Below, piece after piece: positions 23,401 to 35,400 of a stretch of DNA of 64,000 nt (the stretch's first letter is position 1; every line of letters starts with the position of its first letter). The stretch is from Zoroaster sp. YZ-2022 (Eukaryota; Echinodermata; Asteroidea; Forcipulatida; Zoroasteridae). Both the position numbers and the translations under genes were made by a program. A model generated the notes under the pieces. The model was not told the origin of the DNA. It was given only the letters and a program-made list of their open reading frames with translations, and searched no databases. The stretch lies in NCBI GenBank assembly GCA_029582265.1, contig CM055835.1, forward strand, positions 7,431,500 to 7,495,499, written 5' to 3'.

Positions 23401-26400
23401 TTTGTTACAAATCTCCCGTTGCCTCAAAATGCTCTTGAAAGAAGAGAAGTACTAGCCAACAAGGAAAGAAAGAAGTAGCCTGTATTGTGTCCAAACCTCT
23501 TGTTTGTGGGGATGCAGAGAGTCTGTAAATCCTCCAAAATTAAACATCCATGAGGTTCAGGGGTCTTTGTCAGGACAAACCAATCCAGATTAGACCAAAC
23601 AGTCTACATGTACATGTAGACCAATCCACTCACTTAATTCTGATTTCTTGAAAAAAAAGTCCTTGTAGTAAAAAAAAAAAAAACTAATTTTATTTGACCA
23701 GCCATGACATTATAGTGCTCCACCATAAATCTATTTATACACTAGATTAATAATTAGCCACATTTTTGGTAAAATTATTTATTTGAAAGTACAGATTTAA
23801 CCAAACATTTAAGACAAATGTGAAATCACACAGAATATGCATCTTTAGCCCTCCTACACATGGAGGCCACTCCGATCCACACAATTCTGCTCTTGAGCAA
23901 CCTTCAGTACATACATGTACAAGCCTGCTGTCCTTTCCAAGTGATCTTACAAAATCAACTGTGTGCCACCCAAGGCCACTGTAAATGTTTGAACATATTA
24001 GTATGGCCTGCAATGTATCGATGGGAGACCACTTTACCCTGTAATCTCAGTGGTGTGACAGTGCACAGAAGGGTAACCATAGGAGGCCACTGGCAACAGC
24101 TAATGGCTTGGAGTGGCCTGAATGGTTTGTTTTAAAAATTGCACTGATTGTAGGAGGGTTAATTAAACAAACTAGATGTACAATAGATAAAAACATGTAT
24201 ATGTACCATACGTGTAGCCATTATGATTTCCTGAGGCATGTGGGTAATACATGGATCTACTGATTTGGGGTGGGATTATGTTTTGAAATGTCTTTCATTG
24301 AATCATATTTTATAATTTCACTTGGACTTGGTATTGTAATAAGCATAATCATATTCTTTGCAGCAAATATCTGAGCTGAAGAAAGAAAATTTTAGTTTGA
24401 AGCTAAGGATCTACTTCATGGAGGAGAGGATTGAGCAGAACTTTGATGATGACACAAAGACAGTAAGACTATTTAGTGTATTATTTCTTTGGGAGAGGGA
24501 GAACTCGGTTTCATTAACCCTAACCTTCCCAAATCCTCCAAAATCGTCTGCTAAAGTGAAGGATTTTGAAGGATTGAGGTTACATGCTACATGCTCTTTG
24601 CTATTAAAAAGTGAAGGATTTTGGAGGATTGAGATTATTAGGCATACTTGCCTTTCCATGGTACATGTACATCCATGTTTGTTGTAGTGATTGCAAGGTC
24701 AGTGCTTGGGTCAGTGGACACTGTTTATTGCTCCATGCATGCAGGGAGGGTCCCTGGCCATGTACATGTATCACAGATTAGAAACACATGTGTGCATACA
24801 TGTCATGTGCTTGCTTTACTACTGAAGGATTTTATGTACATGTATCACAGATTAGAAACACATGTGTGCATACATGTCATGTGCTTGCTTTACTACTGAA
24901 GGATCAGGTTATGTGTAAGGCGAGACACCAGCAATCAAAGTAGCGTGCCCCTGCGAGCGCACGGTCTTCCGGTTGCTGGCGGCGTAACAAAGAAAACGAC
25001 TGAACAATGGGCACAAAAGGATGGCCACGGTGACTGCACCAGTGGGCGGTCACGGTGGAACGAAGTCACCAAGCTTTAATAGTCTTTGAAGTTACTCGGC
25101 ATGACTGTCTTGTGATTATTTTTAGAAGAAAACAAAAACATTCTGAACTGTGAGAGGGGAAATATTCTTTTAATGGCAGTTAATGTTTTAACAAGCGGCA
25201 GGAAATATTTGTTTGTGTTTTTATGTTGATATAATTTGTCTAATTATTACCTGTGAATCTTTATTTCAGAAATAGTCACACTCTCGTATTATGAGTGCCA
25301 CTGGACACAATGATTTTAAAAATTTATCATCGTCCACAGTCGCCAAAAATGTAGGGTCATGTTTCGGTCCCAATTTAATTAAATAAAACAAATCATACAA
25401 AAGTATTTCTTCAGAATAATTATAAGAATATTTTAATAAATTGTAAATGATGTTGGACTATGCTATAGTAAAATACTCTTAAATATCCAATTTTAACGGT
25501 AATTTACGGCCTGTCTACAAGGAAAAGTCAGACCTTAAAAATGCAGCGGGTCCAATAGAGAATCCTTTGAGCTGACCACAGCAGCTTTATGGAACAACAA
25601 TAGAACAGGCAATATGTCTGAGAAATATTTAAACAAGGCCTACTTGTATTCCTCTGGCCGGCTAAAATATTTTTCAGGGGAATAACCAGCATACACAAAT
25701 ATCGTGGACACCGGAACCCGAAGAACTTTTTTGCCTTACCCATGTTTTTTTTTTCCCAGAAGAAAATGGCGGCCAAGAACATTTAAATAATGAGGCCCTT
25801 AGGACGAAAACGCAGTTCCTTGCCCTAATGGCCCATTTATAATTATATTAGTGGAGGGGGGGGGGGGGGTAAATTCCAACACATTCTCACTTTGTACGCC
25901 GCCATCAAGGGTTTCAGAATGTTGAAATTAACATTTCACAATAGGCATAATTTTGTATATGGTACCCGTTTCAAAGATACATCAAAGGTCGTTGCCGGCC
26001 CTTTTAAGTTTCTCTCCGATTCATTGTGTTGTCAATAAAATTCGGTAGCCCTGGAAAAATATACGGCAATCTGCAGTGTGATGATCTAGAGCTTTTACAG
26101 GGGTATTTGACCAGGCCAACGGTAACCGTTGCGGAATTCTTAAATCAGCATACTTCTAAATTTTAATCTATGCATTGATTGATAAACATCGGAAGAGAAA
26201 TTAGCAGTTCTGATGTATTCTGCTTCTACAGAAATAAGCTGGGGTTCGGCTGGTAGCCTACTTTAATATCAATTATTTATGGATGGCGTCGTCCATTTAA
26301 TTGATAATGTAAAATTCGTCCAGATGCTCTAGTTGAATAATCCATCTTCCCCGTTTTCTATCTCATAGACACCAGTTAAAATCTGAACGGCGAACAAAAT

Positions 26401-29400
26401 AATAAAATATTAATTGACACAAAAATAAGCTTTAGTTTTACTTCTCAAAATGTAAACCTCCGTCCACACTGCGAAAGATACCTTCCCTGATCCCAGCGGG
26501 CGCTCCCAGGAGAACGCGTATTAACATAACAAAAGACGCACACAAAGGCTATTGTTAATGAACCATAATCCTCCATGGACCAACTTGAAATCTTGCTGGG
26601 CAGCCGTGAATGCCCGTGCCTCAACAGGGCCTTTTGTTACTTGACTTAATCCACGGCTAATCCCGGCGAGTATGCAGGCGCACGTGGGCGCACGCTACTT
26701 TGATTATTGGGCCAAGGGAGTTAGGATTAATAGACTTGTTGGTACATGTAACCCTGTTGTTATTTGTTTATTTTTTAAAGAATGTTACTTGGTTCAACTC
26801 CTGTATAATTGTTATTGTTAATTCATTCAGCCAACAACCCATAACAACTAATACATGTACATGTCAATTCTACAGTATGGACTGGGGACAACAAAATCCC
26901 TGCAGGGTGCAAAATTAACTCTTTCTACCCAGAATTATTTCACGTGTATGGACGGAATTGTTTTTATTATTGTAATTTGATACTGTAAACAATCAAGGTA
27001 AAGTGTGGAACTTAATAATTTGTTTATCTTTTGCCAATTAAAGAAAGTAAGATATCAAAATAAAGGTTATGACTCACTGAGTGTGACTATTGAGATGGAG
27101 ATCATCTTGGGATTACCCATAAGGCATTGCAGCCATTCAAATATAAACTTATGTTTATCGTTCCTCAGAATAAATATCAATAAATCTGCAAGTTATTGCT
27201 TGAAAGTCTTCAAATATGCATTGTATGATAAACAAAAGTGGTTTGTTTATGTCGGAATATGTCAGGGCATAATAATATTACCCATAATGCTTTGTAACCC
27301 ACTGTTTATATATTTGCAACCTTGATAAAACATACTACATGTATTTCTGGGGGCATTGCTTGCTGTCATGGTCGCGTCATGGTGCCGTGTATAGTATAGG
27401 CCTATCGCTATCGCAATCGGTACATACATGTACGACCTCAGATTCAGAGCTTTTACTGTCATTTTTACCCTGAAAATCCAAACTTCCGTCACTGTCAGGG
27501 TGTTCAAAGTCAACACTGTCACCATCATCATCTCCATCAGCACTGCTCACGTCATAATTCCAAGAAAATAGCGTACAGTACATTGCGCATCGATTGTTGT
27601 GAGTTTCATGGAGGCCGCCATTTTTAAATACAACGTGTGTGTAAAGCGCATGTGTATTTAACGTTAACAATGAACACAATCAGAGCTCTCAGAGTAGTAT
27701 TTCATCTGTGCTCGTTGTCAATAATCAATATTTATTAGCTAATTTGCATTGGGAGTGCATGACCTTGAATTCTTATTGGTTAGTTGCGCATTCTGTTGTC
27801 AAAACAAGACCTGTTGAGCTGATATATTGGCGAGCCGTCCATTTACGGTACGCGTGTGAGCCGATAAAATGGCGCGCCAGCAGGAAAGAGTTAAGTCATA
27901 CTCAGTTGTCTGCCCCTCCACCCATGTACAGTATGCGTAGTTGGTGCTTGCCAATCCAACTGAATTTTATGAAGTCCCCAGCCACTTTGGTTTTCCAGAA
28001 AACATGCATACATGTAACTTGGTGACATGACTTGATATCCTGACAGCAAACCTTGCTTCCTCAACCAGGCTGCATACTTTACATGTACGTGTACATGAAT
28101 TATATGATATACATGTATGTACATTATGTACATGTCCATAAATTTGTCTTTGTTTATGGTGTAAACAAAGGTCTTGGTTATTCTTTGCAAATGTCCTTGG
28201 TTAAAAAGACTTGTACAAAGGGAACAAAAGAGGGGAACAGTGGGAGGGCCTCTGTTTGCAACATAAACAAATGTACATACATTGTTAAGAAATTTGTGCA
28301 ATATAAATTTATTATAATTATTAGTACTGTTATACATGTAATTATTATCGTTTTTATACTTTGGAATCAAGAAAGTAAGAAGTACCAGTCTAGGTAATAT
28401 TTACCTGTTTGAGATTTGTAAAGTATATAAATCTGGTATTTGATTTGACCTGTGGCCCCACATCTGGTAAAACAGATTCCCAAACTTATATCCATATTGT
28501 GTGTTGCATTTTCAGAATATTGAACTCAAAGTAGAAGTTGAGAGTTTGAAGAAGGATCTAATGGAGAAACAACAGTTATTAGTCAAAGCATCGTAAGTAC
28601 AATTAGGTGACATGTACCAAGATATGTATTGTCATCAATTCTGTAACTTGCATCCAAGACTGTAAAATGCAACCAATCCTAAACAATCGTTTTTTTCTGG
28701 AAATAACTGAAAGTTTCAGCACATTTCATTGTGCCATCAATGAGAAAATAGTTAAGAATGCAGTCAGATTGTTTTGCATTCATTCTGATGTGGAAAATAA
28801 AATGACAGCTTGTCAGACAAAATTATTCCTCAGGATGCTTGGTACCATCACCAATTTCATATCAAGTAAGTTTATAGATTATAATTAAGTACTTTTGTGA
28901 CTGGGTGCTTACCAAAGGTGTACAAGTCAAGTACATGTATGATTGCACTGCTCATGACGTATTTATGACTTGTGGTGTTATTATAGGAATGCAGTGGAGA
29001 GTTTAGCTCATGAGAAAGAAACACTAACAGAGAGACTAAGACAAGAGAACAACCACGCTCTAACTGATCAAAGAGAACGTCTGGAATTAACATTACAGCA
29101 ATCAAGACAGGTAGGTCTAGCTCATGAGAAGGTATTACAGAGAGACTAAGACAAGAGAACAACCACGCTCTAACTGATCAAAGAGAACGTCTGGAGTTAA
29201 CATTACAGCAATCAAGACAGGTAGGTCTAGCTCATGAGAAAGAAACACTAACAGAGAGACTAAGACAAGAGAACAACCACGCTCTAACTGATCAAAGAGA
29301 ATGTCTGGAGTTAACATTACAGCAATCAAGACAGGTAGGTCTAGCTCATGAGAAGGTAACACTATTACAGAGAGACTAAGACAAGAGAACAACCACGCTC

Positions 29401-32400
29401 TAACTGATCAAAGAGAACGTCTGGAGTTAACATTACAGCAATCAAGACAGGTAGGTCTAGCTCATGAGAAGGTAACACTATTACAGAGAGACTAAGACAA
29501 GAGAACAACCACGCTCTAACTGATCAAAGAGAACGTCTGGAGTTAACATTACAGCAATCAAGACAGGTAGGTCTAGCTCATGAGAAGGTAACACTATTAC
29601 AGAGAGACTAAGACAAGAGAACAACCACGCTCTAACTGATCAAAGAGAATGTCTGGAGTTAACATTACAGCAATCAAGACAGGTAGGTCTAGCTCATGAG
29701 AAGGTAACACTATTACATAGAGACAAAGACAAGAGAACAACCACGCTCTGACAACAGAACTTCGTATTTAACTACAGTGTTTATTTACAAATAACCAGGC
29801 CTGTGATTCCTCAGGATTTTTCCTGATTTTTCCTGATTTCAGGATTTATTACAAAGAGAAGTAGCCACTAAGGAAAGAAAGAAGTAGCCTGTATTGTGTC
29901 CAAACCTCTAGTTTCTTGGGATGTGGAGAATCTGTAAATCTTCACAAAAGTGAAACATCCAGGAGGTTCAGGGGGCTTTGTCCACTAGACCAAAGGGAGA
30001 CCCAGGCCCACTACCCATTTTTCAGGATTTTTCACTTTTGTCAAATAGCAGCCCTGAAATATGAGTTAAAAATCAATGCTTCAGAAGATGATGGATAAAT
30101 GTGATATTATGTGTATGTTCATCAGGAATGGAGTTATAATATTATACTGGCCTTGGTTTATGTAGGAATGTGAGTTGATGAAGCGAGCTAATGAGATTCT
30201 TCAGAAACGTCTAGCTGAAGCCCAGAACCAAGCATCACATAAACAAGTAGAAGATACCACAGATATTCAAACAACTCATAGACAGGCTATGGAGGAGAAA
30301 GATAGGTATAATGTTCATTATGACCATGTCCCACTGTATACATTAAAGGGAATGTACATTAGTAATTACTTGCATTACAGGTTCTTCTCAGAACTAATAA
30401 TTATTACATCTCCTGTAAAGAGATTGTTTACATGGTGCTACCGCAAACCTTACTCAGGGAATGATTTCATTCCAAAATTTTGCATAGCAAAACTGCGATG
30501 CAAAAAAAAAGAATTTGCATAGCAAAATCATTTTTTCGTATAGCAATCTGTGAATTTTGTATAGCAAATTTAAAATGCTTAAAATTACATTCCTTATTTT
30601 GGCAAAATTGCAGTCGTTCATGAAAATTAGTCCTCCGTCCGTTTTTGTTTCTTTAACCCTCCTATGCCCAGGCTGAAATTTGGCCCAGTAAGCACCGCAC
30701 CCACAGACAGTCACTTGAGTATTTTTGGTTGCATTGCCAATTGTTCACACATGTGTATAAGAGTGCTGGAGATAGTGGCAAAGTCAAACACACTTGTGTA
30801 TGTCTTACAAGTTATATGCAGAGTCACACAGAGCTGTGTATGTACTGCATAAGTTACAGTCGAGTGGTTTTGGTTTGACCTCCTATCACAGCCACATGTC
30901 CTTGCATTTATTTGAGTGCACTGCACAAAGTCAATGGGTTGGGAGTGACATACAAATTTTGAGTGTCTTTGATTGTTAAACCTATAGGAGGGTTTTAAAT
31001 TGTCTATATCGATTGCTAAAACAGATGCAATATCTTGATGAAACAATTACCGACTGCGACTGTGCTTGGGTGCCTTGCAAAGTAAATTTCGAGTGTACTT
31101 TGTGGTATGATCAAGCTTGATTTCGATTTTTAAAAATTCATTGGGAAAATGAGTGGCTCACCGTGGTTGAAAAGGCGATCATATTGTGTGCCAAAATGAT
31201 TCTAAAACTCACCAACACACATACAGATGAATGTTAATTTGGTTAAGTGTGTAAAACTTTTTTTATAAAAATATAAAACGAACGTTTCTAGAGTTCCTAG
31301 ATGCACGTTCAATACAGCCGCTGGGCGCGGTACAGTATAACGCCCATGCCGTATAGTGATAGAATGAAAGTGCAGGCGTTCATCACCGTTGCATCGATGT
31401 CATCGTGTCTTGAAATCACCGTTGACAACGTACTGTACATCGGACGGACGTACTCCCTGGACGTATGGAAACAAACCTGGTCGGGAATAGAACCCTTGGT
31501 ATTCTTTGGTCAGAAATATAAACGTTACCTGAGCTTTGGGTACAGTAAATATTCTGGGAAAGGTTTGTGAATATTCAAAAGATGATCGTACATTTCAAAA
31601 ATGTTTATTATTAAACCACAATGGTGAAAACATCTGTCGCAATTTGTATTGCAAAATCTGCGATGTATGTATTGAAATTCTATCACAGATTGTCCAAATT
31701 ACGTTGCATTTTGCAATGCGATACAGGGAAAATCATTCACTGTTACTCCTAATAATAATAATAATAATGTGTGGACTTATATAGCGCACGTATCCACCAA
31801 CTGAGTGGTGCTCAAGGCGCATATTATTACCCCTGCTCATAAGGCTCATAAGGCTCATAAATCATTCCTGAAACCATCTCAGCTCCCTGGGGAGTATACA
31901 GCTCAATTGCTGCCATTACAGCGCATATAGGGCTAATCAACCAACTCTGCCCTCACAGGTACATGTACCCATTTAACCCCTGGGTGGAGAGAAGCAATTA
32001 TGGTTAAGTGTCTTGCTCAAGGACACAAGTGTCACGGCCGGGATTCGAACCCACATTCTGCTGCTAACACCAGAACTTGAGTCCGGTAAGCTAGACCACT
32101 CGGCCACGACACTCCTACAGTATTTCCGCCATGCAAAGCTTCAAATCCTACCAAAAGCTAACTTGATGTGAAGTTGGTATACATGTACAGTAGGTACCAC
32201 TCATCCTGATAAATCATTCAGTTCAAAGTTGTTCACACTTTTCTCAAGACTTATACTCTGCATTGAGCTCAAACTAACAGGTTTGTTGTTGAATATATAT
32301 TTTGATTCAAAGAGAGTGTAAGCATACTCTGAGAAGCTGTTTGATTGACATTACCAAAGTTGAACCTTGGCTTTAACTGAAATAGATTTCTCACCAACAA

Positions 32401-35400
32401 ACATGTAATATGTGAGGCAATAATACTGCATCTAGACTTCAGAATATCCGCATCACGGTGAACATGGACGAAAACACAGAATCCAGTAAACAACATGGAA
32501 AACTGGAAAATTCATGAAAGCTCACGGAATTTACAAAAACACCAGAATTTTACTGTTTATGCTTACAACACATACCCTTTTTTGCATTAACCCTAACGAT
32601 CCCCATCCAGCCAAACTCCAACACCAGGGATTGTTGGAGTTTGATGGGTTGAGTACTGTGTACTTCTGATATGGCATGTGTAAAGTGTTGGAATATGGCT
32701 GGATGAGTACTGTATGTGTGCAGTAACAGTGTTGGATTTTGATTGAGTGAGGACGGTGGTTCTACTAGCATGCAACATTGTTAGACTTTGAGTGGAGAGT
32801 GTGTGTATGCAACCTGCTGTAATAAACAACTGATAAAGACAAATATTGTACTTAGGTATGCTTGGCATTGTGTCTAACATCATACAACTAGAACCTACCA
32901 TTTATTCCATAGGGTGTTTTAGTTTTTGTATAGTTAAGTTTTTTTAGCATGAAAACAATTGTTGGATTATGATGGGTTGAGTACTGTGTGACTCCAGTGT
33001 TCAAACTTTACTTTGGGCCATGTGTCCCCACTCAATCAAAATCCAACAGCTAAGGGACTGTTGGAGTTTGACGGGTTGAGTACTGTTATGGCAAGTGGAC
33101 TGTTGGAGTTTGATGGGTTGAGTACTGTAAACCAGCAACAGTCAACCATGGTGTTGGGATTTGATAGGTTGAGGAAGGTTTCTAGTAAAAATGCTTAGGG
33201 AGTTAGGGTTAAAGAAGCATTTTTGCATTAACATAGCAAAATAAGGAATAAAAATGCAAAACTTATCCATTAAATCAACCTTACTATTTTAATCCTCGTA
33301 ATGCTTTATTGTAACAATGTTTTGCAGCGCGATAGTGTTCACGTCCTCGTTCTATAACAACATTCTTATATGCAGAACGTGCAGTGAGATCCAGACTGTT
33401 ACCTGGTATCCAGTAAAGCATGGATTGCAAATCACTGCATGGAGCTGTATTCAACAGTTATAGTGTGTACATACTGATGTCTTTGCCGTGCCGGCTAGCT
33501 TGATAATGAAAGCTGTTTTTATTTAGCTCTTCAGAAGAAAATACATGTATATTCCCAGGAAAGTGTTTTTTGTACATTTCTGATGATTTTTGTATTCATA
33601 AATTGTGTTTGTTGAATTAAATTAATTTGTTTTCATTGGTAGTGGTTGTTTGTGAAGTTTGAATTTTCAGTTTTGATCATAGAAACTAACAAAAAACAAC
33701 ACGATCAAAAATGGCATTTCTAGTTTAAAAAACCAGAATGTTACAAAAAACATTATGGAAAATTTGAACATCGCTGGGCTAATATGTGGATTGTAGATCC
33801 CCTAAACCTGAATTGCTAGACACTGCAATTCAAGTCCTGTGTTTACTTTGAGCTTTGACCAGGTACTCAAAGTATTCAGGCATGACCATATGTAATTCAT
33901 CAATCTAGAGTAGGCCATAGTCCCTGCCTACCCTTAGCAATGCTGGAAATCTTGGTCATATACCTGTGTACAAACAAGCGTGTGACTGACAAAGTTATTA
34001 TTGGCATGGAAAGGCATGACTGTATTGGTTAGTCCATTTAGGGAAGAGGACAAAAGTCATGGTACAGCCAAGCCTTTGAGAAGCCTAGGCTACCTGGCCT
34101 CTTAATTACCTTTTGTGAGTCCTAATCCTGTAACAATACAGTACCTGCCAATCAACATAACCTGGGCTTCTGGAGGGCTTAGCCCAGGCAAGCAGAGCTC
34201 ATTGTATAGGCCAGTAGGCAGGGGGAAAAGCCTGGGCCTGGCCGGGCTTCTCAAAGGCTTGGCTGTACCATGACTTTGGCCCTTGTCCCTTATTTTGATT
34301 GACAGGCTGGATAGGTGTATTACACTCAAATTATGGAGTTTGTTTTCTCTATAGACACATAGAAGACTTGAATATTGCATTACAGTTGAAAGATGACATG
34401 ATCACACAACTAGAGGCAGAAAAACAATATGCTATAGAGGAGAATATTGAACCTCTACAACAAGAGATTCAACAACTAACAAGAACACTTGATAATAAGA
34501 ATACTCAACTACAGGTAATATGTGACGCGTTCTACCAAAATCAGACAGAATTGGGCAATAAATCAAAATTGAGTTGGTTATTGATAATGAAAGTAGAGAT
34601 CTTCAGTTTTAAAATGATAACCTTTTTATTTTAACTGGATGTGCAAACGCGGAATTACGTAATTTTTAAGTTTGTCTTTATGAAAACTCAAAACGGAGTT
34701 TTTGCCCTTTAAAGTTTAATACCAAATTTAATCTGGTTTAATTTAAGTAATTAACTACAAAGGTACTTCATTTTCCCTATCAACGGGCATTACAGAAGAA
34801 TATTATTGTCTTATATTTGCTTTATTAAGGGATTTATAAACATTAATTTTTGGGCTATTTGTCAGTTCTGAGCTCTGCCCAATTCTGTCTGATTTTGGTA
34901 GAACGCGTCACATATATGACATAAAACACAGTAAAGGGGGCCACTTTGCATCTGTCACGTTAGCAGTTTTTCCAATGGTTGTTATTTATTTTTAAGTACC
35001 TGAAACCGACCAAAAAGTGTTTTTCAACATGTGAATGAACATGCAGGCTTATACTAGAACTAATTTGAGTTGATTTATTTTATTTATTTTAATTTTTTTA
35101 TTTATTTTTTTACCCTCAAATTTCCATAAAAATTGGACGGAAAAAGTTACCTCACTTTTCCGTCCATTTGTTGATGGAAATTTTAGGGTAATTAAAAAAA
35201 TAATAGTAATAATCAACTCAAATTATCTTTAGGATAAGCATGCATGTCTATTCAAATGTTGAAATTCTTTTTGGGTGGTTTCAGATATTAAAAAAAAATT
35301 ACAACCATTAGAAAAACTGCTAACGTGACGGTAGGAAAGTGGCCCCCTTTATTGTGTTTTATGTCATATGCTTATTAATCACTATGGATAGTGAGTTCAA

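Noticed and set aside
27262..27679. Acidic - strand ORFs (DGDDDGDSVDFEHPDSDG) as exons of a nested gene
   Set aside because: They lie within the 970-bp TTAA-flanked element, have no matching splice sites and are short. Capture of an exon by the element remains a remote possibility.
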